Shown in pieces: positions 1 through 12,596 of a DNA stretch of 64,000 nucleotides (positions are counted from its first letter, which is position 1; each line of letters opens with the position of its first letter). The stretch lies in NCBI GenBank assembly GCA_006538405.1, contig BJKQ01000008.1, positions 1,116,001-1,180,000 of the forward strand, written 5' to 3'. The stretch comes from Hansfordia pulvinata. Taxonomy: Eukaryota > Ascomycota > Sordariomycetes > Xylariales. The position numbers and the translations under genes are program-made. The notes beneath the pieces are model-generated. The model was not told the origin of the DNA, ran no database searches, and saw only the letters and a program-made list of their open reading frames with translations.

Positions 1-1485
1 TGTCAGCCCCTTAGCCCATGCCAACTATGTAGCCCCGGAGGCCCCGCGGCATCCCTGCTTCCTACATGTAGGTTACCTGTACAGTACCTTACTACGAGAG
101 GCATGGACGTGGATGTATGTCTGGATTGCGACTGACCCCTGCACAGAGTACGAGTGTGGAACTGGGCTGCCACAGCTGCCACGAAGCCGGGCACCCGGGG
201 CAAGAGAGCAGATACCTTGTACGAGCACATGGGCTTTTGGGTGGGTCCCAAGATCTGGTCAGGTTCCGCATCTGCAGCGGACCTCGGGAGCTTACATGAA
301 GGGCATTTCGATTTGGCCATACGTGCGATGGCCGATGACCAGCAATTTGGGCGCCTGTCTGGGACTAGGTACGGAGTCGGTGTACGCCTACGGGTCTCGC
401 ATGTGTACTCGCAAGCGGCCCTGGTCATGGGCGGCAGTCAGAGGGAGGGTTGGTGAGTCTGTTTGCGATGGACTGGTCCCTTATCAGCCATGTTCTTGTC
501 CAGTCTTCGTAAATTGGTCACTCGTACCTCCGTGCGGGTAAGCACCCAATAAGTTTGTGTCTTTTTCACATCGTCGCCAGGTGGCGGAATGGATATCCGC
601 CCGCCTCCATGGTTACTGAGCTCCCATCACGGACGGATATTCAGAGACTCAACACAATGACGATACCTGCTGGTACATGTAGGTAGTCAAACCTGAGGTC
701 CTACCTCGTTCCGCGATTAAAGAGACTCGGTACGAAAGAGGCAGTCGCGATCTGTTTGTCCCCAGCCTGCAACCCGTCAGGTACGAACACGCGCGGCGGG
801 CGTGCAACGTACCTGATGACATAATTGGATCCACCCGGATCCGGTCACGGCCAACCATGACGGTCAGTTGCGCAGAGAAGGCGGTATCCCACCTTGACCT
901 CAGCTGTCCTCTCGCACTCCACAGTACTTCGGGCTTCGCTGCATCTGCACCACCTGCCCACGTACCTGCACCGCCTACACCACCTCCTCATTCCCAACCC
1001 GCTCGACGGCGCCATCAACCCGACTCGCGATAGCCCTCAACGACCTCCCTGTCTTGTCCGCTCTGCTGTCATCTCGGCGAGCCTCAGACTCCTCGCGCCT
1101 TGAGTATTCTCATCCTTCCCCGGGATGAACGATCTGCGAAAGCCTGCCAGAAACACCATGCGCCTGCGCCTATAGCTACCTTGCCTGACGATCCAACTGG
1201 CCCCCGCGTTAGGCCAGCGCGCATCATAACCAACTCTCCGACGACGTCCCCCAAAGCCCCGATTCGACCATCTGGGCAGTCCTGCTTCTCCGGTCTTGAA
1301 TCGTCCGCCTCCTCGCGTGTCCCGCCACAGTTATACCGCTAGATCTGTATCCTCCTTCTAGCCATCGCCAGCCCTGTGTTGCCCACATGCCACCACCGCT
1401 TTGACCTGCGCTCCCCGCCCCTCCTTCTCGGCACGAGCCCTCCTTCATCAGACTGTCCCCATCTGGTATTGCAGCCGCTTTCAAG
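1..1485. other. Intergenic/upstream region of the myotubularin gene
   Basis: I see no convincing gene here; the short open frames lack recognisable domains and overlap each other. The last 500 bases are C/T-rich, as is common for fungal promoters and 5' leaders, and lead into the ATG at 1486. Single near-copies of the dispersed motif (TACGAGT at 149, ACTCGTA at 520) occur. Confidence 0.6.
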
Positions 1486-4139
1486 ATGCAGGTGAAGAAG
1501 GTCTGTCGCCGAGTTGTCTTTACCGGCCACGCGCTCCCTCTTGCTGACTCTCCCAGATCCCCAACGTTGACGCCATCCGGGGCGGCGAGCAGCATTCGGG
1601 CGAGCTACATCTGACCGAACATCACATTATTCTCGTTATCCCTGTTGCGCCTCCCGCCGACGTATCCCGGGCATCTTCCTCCAGCGCCGATCAGTCTCAG
1701 TCTCAGTCGCAACCTCAGAAATCCCCCGACCCCGGGAACTCTACATCGCCTATCCCATCATCGCAAATTGTTTCTTTCGTCCTTGTCCCGCATCGAGCGG
1801 CCGCCCTTCATCCATACGTCTGCGATGCCGCGACTTCATGTTCATCAATTTCAACTTTCACGACGATACCAGCGCCCGTGACGCGTACGAGTGGATTCGC
1901 AACCGAACCTGCCGCCTTGGCGCTCTCGAGAAACTCTACGCCTTCTCTTACCAGCCACTGAAAGCCGAGAAGCCCTTTGATGGCTGGCACATCTACGATC
2001 CCAAAGCCGAGTTCCGCCGCCAGGGCATCAGTACAAAATCGGTTGACCGCGGCTGGCGACTGTCCACCATCAATAAAGACTACTCCTTTTCCCCACACTT
2101 ACCCCTCTCTGCTGGCCATCCCCTCCAAAATATCCGACAACGTCATCAAATATGCTGGTGCCTACAGATCAAGGCAGCGCATCCCCGTCTTGACATATCT
2201 ACACTCACTCAACAACTGCTCAATCACTCGCAGCTCCCAGCCCATGGTTGGCTTTAGAGGCGCCCGCAGCATACAGGACGAGAAACTTGTCAGCGCCTGC
2301 TTCTCCGCATCAGCCACTGTCGAGTTCAACGAGCTCGATCCCGGAGTTGAGACTACCGAACCCAGCCCTTCCTCCAGTCAAGCGTCTCTGCGCACTGCCA
2401 GCGTGGAGGCCGAACCGTCCGAGACGGAGCGCCTTGAAGACGATCTCATTGCGGCCGGCGATACCAATTACGACTCAAAAACCGGGAAAAGACTGGTGTA
2501 TGGCGCTCAACAGAGTAATCTGATCGTCGACGCGCGGCCAACCATCAACGCCGTCGTGATGCAAGCGATGGGAAAGGGCTCTGAGAATATGGAGTACTAC
2601 AAGTTTGCGAAGAAGGCGTACCTCAATATTGAGAATATTCATGTCATGAGGGAATCTCTCGGCACAGTAATAGAGGCCCTCAAAGATAGCGACATATCCA
2701 GACTGCCACCCAGCCGCGAGCTGCTCAACAAAAGTGGCTGGCTGAAACACATCACGGGCATCTTGGACGGCTCGGCCCTGATAGCGCGCCAGGTGGGTAT
2801 AAGGCACTCTCACGTGTTGATCCACTGTTCCGACGGTTGGGACCGCACAAGTCAGCTATCGGCGCTGTCGCAGTTGATGCTTGACCCTTTCTACCGCACT
2901 ATTGAAGGCTTCATGATTCTCGTCGAGAAGGACTGGCTGTCGTTTGGCCACATGTTTGCTCAACGATCCGGGCCTCTGAGCCACGAGAAGTGGTTCGTCA
3001 CAGAGAAGGACGTGCTAGCGGGCGCCAGCATCCAACCTGGGGAGTCGGACGGCCGAGCAGGGGAGGCCATCGAAAACGCGCTGGCCAGTGCCAAACGATT
3101 TTTCAACAAGAGCAAAGGTCCGGACGGGGGCCCTGAATCAGATGGCGACGGACTGGGATCGCCATCTGATGAGCCATCGCAAGGGGGCAAGAAGTCTGCG
3201 CCTGAGGCCAGCACCGCAACGCGGCCCAACGAGGTGTCGCCTGTTTTTCATCAGTTTCTCGACGCCACCTATCAACTCCTCAAGCAGCATCCGAATCGCT
3301 TCGAGTTCAACGAGCGCTTTCTCCGGCGCCTCCTCTACCATCTGTACGCTGGTCAATACGGCACCTTCCTGTGGAACAACGAGAAGGCCCGCCTGGATGC
3401 GCGTGCAAGCGAGCGTACCAAATCCGTCTGGGACTACTTCCTTTCGCGGAAACCCGAGTTCATAAACGCCGACTACGACGCCACTACGGATGATCGGCAA
3501 AGTGGTCGTGAGCGTCTTTTGTTCCCGCGACTTTCCGAGATTCGTTGGTGGGCCTCGCTCTTTGGTCGCTCTGATGCCGAGATGAATGAGTATCTCGATG
3601 CGGCGGCCGCTCGCGATGAGAAGATCGGCAGCTATGTCGTGGCAGGCACAACAGCCCCGGGAGGAAATAATCTGGAAACGCCGCCCAGCGTCGCCCACAA
3701 TGCCAACGGAGGTAGATCCCCTCATCTCCCGCCGAGTCCTACACCGCCTGGCTTGCCGACGACCCGCAGTGTTCTGACGGGAGTCGAGACGGCCCATGAT
3801 GCGTTGACGCCGGGACAGCCCGCGCTGGGTGGAAGCCCAGCCAGCTTCGGCAGGAGTGCCAGTGCCGACACCCATGGCGCTTTCACAGCCAACCTGGCCA
3901 AGCTGCGAGATGGCGTGGCAGGTCTCGACATTGGCCGCGGCTTATTTGGCGGCGGCAGTCATACGAGCAATGATGACAATGCCTCTGGGACTGGTAGCGG
4001 CGGGGTCCGTCGCAGCGGCAGCAGCAACCTACGGCGACCCGACGAGGAGATGTCGGATATGTCAACGCTCACGGCAACGACACCATCAGTGACAAATAGA
4101 GGCATCAGCGAGGAGAAGGGGAGCATGGAGATGAGTTAG
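1486..4139 (+). CDS. ymr1: Myotubularin-type phosphoinositide 3-phosphatase (Ymr1-like), frame broken twice
   Basis: Predicted to remove the 3-phosphate of PI3P and PI(3,5)P2 on endosomal and vacuolar membranes. Exon 1 is only ATGCAG (1486-1491); intron 1492-1556; exon 2 runs 1557-4139. The N-terminal part (reading GELHLTEHHIILVI) fits the GRAM/PH-like domain. The catalytic loop CSDGWDR (CX5R) is at about residues 426-432, preceded by the family block around SDNVIKYAGAYRSRQRIPVLTY. The C-terminus after about residue 690 is low-complexity. As given, the frame is interrupted twice: one base appears missing in the CCCCC run near 1724-1728, and one base is extra near 2094-2099 in the conserved SPTYPS segment. 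The two compensate, and exons then total 863 codons (862 aa). Identification rests on the catalytic motif and its flanks. The start is inferred from an intron that joins ATG to the GRAM-like segment and is less certain. Confidence 0.88.
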
Positions 4140-4852
4140 CGTTTGTTGATCTTGGTATTTCGCAACACTTACTATCTTTCCACGCCCTAATCCTGGATCC
4201 TGGGTCATCATCAGGACCTCATCTTGTTGTTGCCTCGTTTCTCACCCTCGCAACTTCAGTTCGAAGCCTACCACCACTTCTTGTGCCCAACCGAAAGGAT
4301 CAAGGCGTTGATAAGGCAGCTATAGAAAGTGCCCCATGCATAGCTCGGCCTGCATAGCACCGACCTCGCCTGTGAGGGTGCCCGTGAGATAGTTGCACGG
4401 ACCCTGTTATCATGCTTGGTCAAGCGGAAGACCTGGTTGGAAGGCCACACGGGCGCGTGCGTGCGTGCCTTCGGTCGAAACTAAGTCACGAATGATGGAA
4501 TCTTGCCCCGACAAGGGATGCCCCATACGCAGCAGGTCTTTTCACCCATTCTCATGTGCGAGAGCCAACTTTTGCCTTCTTTGCTGTCAATGGGGCCCTA
4601 CAAGTATTTGGTTTCATCGGACAGCCATGGACTGGCCTGGATGTACTTGGCGTGTCAGGCCTACGTGCCCGGCTATCTCTTAATGGCCTCCGCGAATAGG
4701 AGAGTGTCACCACATCCATTTACGTGTCACCTTTCTTCGCCATGGTCGCTGTGCAGCCAATCTCATTCTCATCGCTGGGTTTAGGCCAGTCCCACACTGA
4801 ATCTCATTTCTTTTATTCATTCCATAGCAGCAGCGCCACCATGTCCATCACT
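4140..4852. other. Convergent intergenic spacer
   Basis: This is the 3' region shared by two convergent genes (ymr1 and frs1). No gene or clear repeat is seen. Confidence 0.6.
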
Positions 4853-6761
4853 CTATAAGAAGACTTCAAGGTTGAGTTCTAGCGTGCTGACTGGATAACG
4901 CAAGTCGAACTTGTCGAGCACGGTAGGGTGAAGAATACCAAATTCTCCAATACGGGCCTCACGATCGCCAATACGCAGGTAGACGGCAGCGGCGCGCCCA
5001 CCGAAGAAGGTGGGCTCCTCGATGGGCTCCAGCCAGTACCCGTCACCAAGAGACTTGCCGGGCGCAATGCCTTCTTCGCGAGTCAAGAAACCCTGCCTCA
5101 GCATGAGCATGACGCGGTCAAGCAGACCGTGGACCTCCTCGAAACCGCTTGTCTTTCCGTACCAGGCAGCACCAAAGTGGCGCTCGTTGCGGGCCTTGCG
5201 CTCGACAGACTCGTCCTTGAAGACGACATCGGACGTCTCGAAGACGCGAATGGGGGCGCTGTGGAACTTGTTTTCGCGGATGGTCTTGAGCAGACCAGGC
5301 AGCAGCGAGGTGCGAACAATCTGGTACTCGGCGGTCTTGGGTTGGCTAGGCGGACGGCCTTGGTACCATCGTCGGTGCGATTCAGCCAAGAGAAATTCTC
5401 GTCATGGCTGCACAGGATAAGGGGCATGACCTCGGACCAACCAGCCATGCCACTTTCAAGACGGACGATATCGGCAAGCTTGTTGAGCGTCAAGGGGGCG
5501 CCGACATTTTTGTTCACAGACATGCGAGGCAAGCTGTTGAAGCCATAGGCGATACCGAGGTCTTCCATAACATCACATCGCTGCAGAATATCGGCGCGCG
5601 TGGGGGGGATGGCGACATCAAGAAGGTTAGCCGGGTCAGCGGCAGAGGGCGTCGCGCTGAGCGCCATCTTGTTCAGAAGCTTGCAAATCGCCTCGGGCGT
5701 CTCGGTCAGGCCCAGGCAGGCGTTGAGGTAGTCGATCTCGACAGTCTGCGTGCGAGGCGAGAGGTTCGGGGTGATGCGGGTTTGGCCGTTGTGGTCGGAG
5801 AGGATCTTAACCGGCTCGACCGCCCATTGGTCGCCGCAGTACATGGAGAACATGGTGACCATGATGTTGACGACGATGTCGAGCTTGGTGGCGTCCGTGG
5901 CGGTGATCTCAATGAAGACATTCTTGGAGTCGAGAGTAATCTTCGAGTGGTCGCCGTTGATAATGGGGGGCAAGGAGCAGACAGTACGGTTGGCGTCGTA
6001 GATGACGGGGTAGACAGGCTTGTCGCGGATAATGTGCAGGTAGCGGCCGAGGTGCTTGTCTTTCTCGTAGAATCCCATGAGCTCTTGGGCATTCATCTTT
6101 TGCGTCTGGTTGAGTGGCACAAAGCTGATGTCGGTGGGGGCAAGGGCCTCGTAGGTGAAGGGACCCTGGATGGTGTCGAGGTCGTGGGTGCCGATGGAGA
6201 CGAGGGTGCGCTGGCGAGCGAGATTCTGGTGCAGCTTGTCCTGGAGGGCGATGAAGGACTCGTAGCGCTTTTTATCGAAAGAGACATTGCGCAGAATAGC
6301 GCCAGCGACCAGGGGGCGGACTTTTGCCGTGTCCTCGAAGACGCGAATGGTCTGCAACTCGCCCGAGGGCGGCGTGGTCAAGCGGAAGTTGGGCGTCGGG
6401 GTTTTGCCGCGGAAGATGTTGAGCATGAGGGCAATGCCCTCGAAGCACAGCATGTCATAGCGGTTGGCGGGAATCTCTATCTTGAGCTGGGGCGGTTCCT
6501 GTTCTCCGTTGACTATCGGCCTCTCTTCATTCTCGGTGTCCTCGTCGAGCTCGATGCCAAACTCGAAACACAGCTCCTCGAATTCCTGAGTGGTGTAGCT
6601 GTGGCCTGGCGTCAGCGGGGGATACACGGACACCTAGACGCGAAGTGCGAGCGCCAGGCTGCAAATGTTGCTCTTGTATGGTGCAGGCGCAGATCAAGGA
6701 GCACATACTTCTGGCCCAGGGCCTTGAACAGGTCGTACTTGTCGACCGCGATGGTGGGCAT
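4853..6761 (-). CDS. frs1: Phenylalanyl-tRNA synthetase beta subunit, cytosolic; one frameshift
   Basis: Beta chain of the alpha2beta2 synthetase that charges tRNA-Phe in the cytoplasm. Exon 1 is 6761-6709 ([17 protein letters not shown]), followed by a 110-nt intron with GTATGT donor and CACAG acceptor, then exon 2 from 6598 to 4853. The N-terminal block continues as [22 protein letters not shown]3/B4-type core follows ([22 protein letters not shown]), then the B5-like domain and a catalytic-like core ending in LNLEVFL. At 5339-5341 one C appears to be missing (coding strand AACCCAAGACC), which switches frame between LANP and [17 protein letters not shown]. With one base restored the exons give 600 codons (599 aa), normal for the eukaryotic subunit. 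Because this is an essential single-copy function in fungi, a consensus error is likelier than a real null. The long opposite-strand frame at 5404-6888 is a shadow. Confidence 0.95.
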
Positions 6762-8793
6762 GGCGGGCGAGGGAGGCGGGGCTCCTTGGAGGGGCTTCCA
6801 GAGGGGCGGTGTTGGTGTTGGGAGGGGCAAGAAGAAAAACGAGGGTTCCCTCGGTCGGGGGAGGGTTCGCGATGTGCCGTGTGCCTGATGGCGGTCGAGT
6901 GAAGGAGGGCAACGTTTGGGAAGGGCAGCAGTCAAAAAGAACGCCGGGCTGACTGGTGACAGGCGGGATGCAGAGTCGGGCCCGCGGTCGGTCGGTCGGT
7001 CGGTCTGCGGCGGTGCTCAGCGAGCCAGTGCAGTACCGTGCTACCCTACCGTGCCTACCACCTACACCTACAGGTAACCTGCCACCTTCCAGTCATCCAT
7101 CAGTCAGAGTCATAGTCGAACTGGCAACTGCGACCTCGTCCCATTACCCCACCATGAATTTTTGTCGATTATGCAGTTATCGAGGGGCGCGCCGGGCTGT
7201 GACGAAAGGCGAAAGGGGGGTGCGGCGGGGTTGGGCTGCTGCAGTTTTGGTAGATCCAGTCCGTGGCCATGGAAGGTACCTATCTTAGGTACTCGTACCT
7301 CATTCGGCCGCATCCAATGCGCCGGAGGTTTGGGTGCGGACGACCCGCAACTAAATAAAAAGCCTTCCGCTATCCAACATTATCGATCCCAAGTTGGATT
7401 CGCTGCGGCTTCTCCTGACTTTAAAGACTGCATTTACCTATGTACATCTTGTACCTACATGACATACTAATTGGGACGGGAGGGAAATAGGTGCCTCCGA
7501 CGATATGGACGACTTTTAGAAGGTGGCATGGCCCGTCCCATACTCGTACAGGCAACCTTCCGTCAATTAGAGAGACATCTGACCAACTTACGTGCTAGGT
7601 TCTATTACATTGCATCTGCATACATAAGGTATTTGCCATTCACAAGTCGCAGCCAGACTGAACATTGAAGCATCTTCCAAATCGGATTTACTTTACCGGA
7701 TCTACTCTCTGGCGAAGGAGAGGGCTACTACTCGGATGACCCAGGCCAGCCGCGATACTTACCTCGGTACTGCACGGGCACGACGGGCTACTTGGGTAGC
7801 CAGCGCGGTCACGTGTACTCGTAGAGGCCATAGCTGGGGGGTGGCGAGGTATCACGTCAATTCTATACGGACCCTCGAAAACATCACTCGCCGAACGCTG
7901 CCGAAAATTACCTGCCCGCAACGTAGTTACTTCACGTTGGTTGGGGTGTTTCCCAGATGAAGCGTGGCGCGCAGCTGGTTAAGATGCGTACAAAGCTGTG
8001 ATGGGCGCCCGTCGCCCGATGCGCTCTCCAGCTGCTGATAAGCCTACCTACGAACGGTACTAGGTGGTACTTGCTTCCAGCTGATGATCAGTTCGAGCAT
8101 CTCCGGTATTCTGACAGCCAATTGCCATGCGGCAACATGTCCAAGTCGGAGGGAAAATACCTCTTACGCACGTACTCTACGAGCATATGCAGCGCGCCGC
8201 CCAACCCAGCGCGTGCCAGGACGAGTAGGTACATGTACCGACAGATCTGAGCATATCACCATGGACGGCAATCTGGGCTGTGAGTCGATGTATCCTGTAT
8301 CTCTTCGTTACGTAGTGTGGAAATCCATTGAGCACGATCTACACCCGATACCCCCCGCGCTACCGCTATCTAGTACCTCTAGGTACAGGATATCGGGGTC
8401 ATCTCCAGATACAAGTCGTACTCGTAGGTAGCCAGGTACCTGGTCGTCACGTCCCTCCTGGCGACCGCCACCTTGGTTGACCCTGGCGTGCCTGGCTTCC
8501 CCGTGCGGGCTGCGAGTACACCCTGGCCCGGTACCAGCACCGCCGCCCCCCAGCACCAGCACCAGCACCAGCACCACCAACTGCCCGACCTACCTGCAAC
8601 TCACTCACCTCCGCCAATCTGCCCTGCACCACCGTCATTGCCCATTCTCCCAGGTGCCTAGCTCCTCGTCGCCGGCAACCTCCACGATTTCTGCCTCCCT
8701 CCTCCATCTACCATCCGACGACCCCCTCCGAAAGCCTCTCTTCCACCCCCCTGCCCGCTATCACAGCGTCTCCCACCCCGGACACAGTTCGCC
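6762..8793. other. Divergent promoter region (frs1 / paa1)
   Basis: Two kilobases between divergently transcribed genes. It has no supportable ORF. It contains four exact copies of TACTCGTA (7290, 7541, 7816, 8419), the first inside the full 14-bp inverted repeat. The stretch directly upstream of paa1 is C/T-rich. Confidence 0.6.
7287..7300. repeat. Full copy of the dispersed inverted repeat AGGTACTCGTACCT
   Basis: A 6-bp half-site AGGTAC faces GTACCT across a two-base centre (TC). The identical 14-mer recurs at 21470-21483, and shorter forms containing TACTCGTA/TACGAGTA are scattered through the non-coding parts of the window. Function is unknown. Confidence 0.7.
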
Positions 8794-11417
8794 ATGGCTG
8801 ACGCGCCAAATGCGAACGACGAACTCTACCCCATCGCCGTTCTGATAGATGAGCTCAAGGTACGCAAGCACGCCCTCTGGTGTCACCCCCCTCGTCACCA
8901 TCGTGTCTTCATCCGTGTATCCCTCTGCTCCTGGACCCTCTCCTCTTTTCCCATGCCACGCTCGCCGATACCGTCCGCTACGAATCGATCGCCCCGAGTA
9001 CTCGCCGCCAACTCTCTTCACATCAACACCACCACGACAACGCACCCCCGACTTCGCCACCCTGCCTCAGCCTGTGGCGATCCACATCGCTCCCTTCAGC
9101 TTCCCTCAGCTCAGAGCGCCTCTGGCAGTCTTGCGTAGCCCGCCCTCCTGTACTCCCGCTGCGCCTCGCCTGTTCATGACAACTGTGTCGCCCACTGCCC
9201 ACCAAGCCTCATCGCTGACCTCATCTCTCCACCTTCAGCACGACGATGTTCTCCTCCGATTGAACGCCATCCACCGTCTCTCGACGATCGCTCTCGCCCT
9301 CGGCGCCGAGAGGACTCGTGAGGAGCTCATCCCCTTTCTCGACGGTCAGCTTCCTCCCTACCCTGCTGCTTCGCTGCCGCCCCAACCACCCCACTAACCC
9401 CCTTCAAGAATCTGTCGAAGACGAAGATGAAGTTCTCGTAGCCCTCAGCGAGGAGCTTGGTGGTTTCATCGAGTATGTCGGCGGTCCCGACTGGGGCCAT
9501 GTTCTGCTCTCCCCCTTGGAGAATCTGGCTGCCATCGAAGAGCCCGTCGTTCGCGACAAAGTCAGTACAACCCCGCCATGCTCGAAATGTGCGCCGTACT
9601 GACCCGCCTGTTGTGAAAGGCCGTCGAATCGCTCAACAAGATCTGCGAGGATCTGTCCCCCCAGCAGGTTGAGGAGTACTTCATTCCCCTCACCATCCGC
9701 CTCTCCAAGGCCGACTGGTTCACCTCCAAGGTCTCCGGTTGCGGCCTCTTCACCGTCCCTTATAAGAAGGTTTCGCCCCCAGTTCAGGAGCAACTTCGCC
9801 ACCAATTTGGCCTCATGGTCCACGATGAGACCCCCATGGTCCGCAGACAGTCCGCCCAGAACCTCGGCAAGTTCGTCAAGGAAATGCCCGCCGCCATCGT
9901 CATCGAAGAAATGATACCCCTTTTCCAACACCTCGCCCAAGACGACCAGGACAGCGTGAGACTTTTGACCGTCGAGATTCTTGTCGCCATCGCCGAGGTG
10001 GTGCCCAAGGAGCAGCAGAGCAGCCATGGCGTTCTTTTGACGTCTTTGCGCAATCTCATTGAGGACAAGAGCTGGAGGGTTCGCTACATGATTGCCGATA
10101 AATTCGAGAGTGTACGTATTTCCTCAACTTGGTGTTCCTTTGGGGGAGCTGATCCATAAGATTCGGCGATGGCCATCGCTAACTTCATTCCAGATCGCTA
10201 AAGCAGTGGACGAAGAGGTCGTGTCCAGGGACCTTGTTCCCGCTTTCGTCAAACTCCTCAAGGACAACGAGGCCGAAGTCCGAACCGCCATTGCTGGCCA
10301 AATCCCGGGCTTCTGCAAGCTAGTCGACAGAACAGTTCTTCTGAACGACATCATGGCGTCGGTCGAGGATCTGGTGTCTGACACTTCTCAGCACGTTCGC
10401 GCCGCTCTCGGCACTCAGATTAGCGGCCTTGCGCCCATTCTCGGCAAGCAAGAGTATGTAACTGGCTACCTGCTTTATCAACGTCCGTCTCGACCATTCT
10501 AACACTCGTCCAGGACCATTGACCACCTGCTACCCATGTTCTTGCAGATGCTCAAGGATGAGTTCCCTGAGGTCCGCCTGCACATCATCTCCAAGCTGGA
10601 GCTCGTGAACCAAGGTGAGTGGCCCCAACGGTGTACATGATGCGTGGGAAGTACAGTCACTAACTAGCTGACCCCAGTCATTGGTATCGACCCTCTCTCG
10701 CAGTCGCTGCTGCCCGCCATCGTCCAGCTCGCTGAAGACAAGCAGTGGCGTGTGCGTCTTGCTATCATCGAGTACATCCCCCTCTTGGCGAGCCAGCTCG
10801 GCGTGAAATTTTTCGACGAGAAGCTCAGCGGACTCTGCATGGGCTGGCTGGGCGACACCGTGTTCTCCATCAGAGATGCCGCTACGACCAACTTGAAGAA
10901 ACTGACGGAAGTGTTTGGTGTCGAATGGGCAAGTGAGGCTATTATTCCTAAGGTGATGGCCATGGGTTCCCATCCGAACTACTTATACAGAATGACGACC
11001 TGCTTCGCCATTTCGGTAAGTGCTCTCTTCGTCACTTTTGCTTCATTGGCTTACATTTCCCAGACCTTGTCCAGTGTTGTCAGCCTGGATGTCATTGACA
11101 AGTCCATCTTGCCTATGCTTGACACGCTCGTCAATGACGAGATCCCCAACATCCGCTTCAACGTCGCCAAGACGTACTCACAGCTCATCGATGTCCTCAA
11201 GAGACTGCCCGATGAGGGAACCGTCTACAGCCTGGAGCAGGCAGGCGCCAAGGATCTGACCGCTTCGCCGCACGCCACGGAGCTTATCCAGAGCCGTGTA
11301 CTTCCCAGCCTGGAGAAGCTGCAGAAGGACGACGATGTTGATGTACGGTATTTCGCCACGACCGCTGCGGCAGGAATTCCGGGCGCTGGTGGAGAGCCTA
11401 TGAACACCTCGCCGTAG
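8794..11417 (+). CDS. paa1: PP2A scaffold (A/PR65) subunit, HEAT-repeat protein
   Basis: Structural A subunit that holds the catalytic C and regulatory B subunits of protein phosphatase 2A (TPD3 in budding yeast, paa1 in fission yeast). Eight exons: 8794-8859, 9239-9344, 9409-9560, 9620-10111, 10194-10453, 10514-10614, 10678-11015 and 11064-11417. Together they give 623 codons (622 aa) with no frame break. The protein is a series of HEAT repeats; recognisable blocks are [13 protein letters not shown] at the start, [46 protein letters not shown] and ANST-like [17 protein letters not shown]. The start is fixed by [15 protein letters not shown] immediately before the first donor GTACGC. Intron 1 is the longest (379 nt). 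Family length is about 590-620 aa, so this is a complete gene. Confidence 0.97.
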
Positions 11418-12596
11418 ATCAAGCCGTGGAGTACAGACGAGCCAACGACGTGGTATAACGAGCAAAAGAAAAAAAGAGATAAATTACCATACAAGCGCAG
11501 CACCTCTTTTCCCGGGTGCGCGCGAGGCTTGGCCCAATAATGCAATCCTCGGCGCCGGGACTGATGTGACAGAAGCGAGCCGAGTTCACCATGACGACTA
11601 GAGACTGGCTGGGGGTGAGTACGCAAGGGCCACGAAATGACTTTGTCTTCGAGGCTCGCGGTCGTACAGAAGTCACATCGGGCTGCCACTCCTCTTTCCC
11701 CCTTGTCGGCCGAAACGAGGACACTGGTCCAGCAGTGCAATATTAGCTGGCAGGCGGAGCCGTCTGCGCACCAAGACTGCGAGCTGGACCTCGTTTGTTA
11801 TAGGGGATGAGCGGGCGACGGGTCAATCATTGACCCTGCTTCATGTTTTGTTAATTCCATCTGTCGTGCTGTGCGTTTTCTTCTCCAGCGATAATAGTGG
11901 GCAGGAAAAAAAGAAACAAGATTCCTACTTTCGCGATCATCTCTCCAATCGTAATCGATACGGGGGAAAACAGCTGACATGCGGGGCCGGGTCGAGGGGT
12001 TGTTTGTGAATGAGCACGGGGTGGTGAAGGGCAAGCTCCTGCGATGGCCGAATCAAGAAAGACGAGTCAAGGATTGTGAAGAAGTGAGCATGAAGAGCAA
12101 GAAATGGGAGAGGACAGTCCCCAAAAATTGTATACGTGGACGCAGAAACTCGGCCCTCTCTTGTCTTCATAACACCCGCGAGCTGCGCAGAGTGAAATGA
12201 CGTACCTGCGCCATCATCAAGCACCCGCCAGAGACATGTCGTGCCCGCTCCGCTCATTGAGAAGCCCGAGGCAGAGGCCCCAGAGGCACGGACGGCCATC
12301 TGCATTCCTACCAGTCAAAATGGGGGGCAATTAGCGGACGTCGTGGGTGTTGGTGTTGAGATCAAATTGGGACATTGTAAGTGTGTGTGCATATGGAAAG
12401 AAAGTGCGTCGGCAAATGCACCTATATCTCATCAGCAGCCAGCTTCGGGTCTGCTCCGAGAGACGAGTTGTGCGGGAACCAAAGGAAGAACAGGGAGGCG
12501 AGCACATAGATCGGTTCTGAAACTCTACGATGAGTGCCTATTTTCGCTCTTTACCCTCACTGGCTTTCTCTTTCTCCCCCCATCATCATTTACCTC
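11418..12596. other. Convergent intergenic spacer
   Basis: Lies between the 3' ends of paa1 and the methyltransferase gene. I see nothing beyond probable 3' UTR sequence; the open frames show no domain or plausible exon structure. Confidence 0.55.

Noticed and set aside
1640..1682. Short intron as an explanation for the first ymr1 frame change
   Set aside because: It would be about 41 nt with a non-consensus donor, whereas a single missing C in a C run gives a better protein join.
5404..6888. 494-aa plus-strand ORF opposite frs1
   Set aside because: It is the antisense shadow of the GC-rich synthetase exon; its Val/Gly/Asp-heavy composition and lack of domains fit a shadow.
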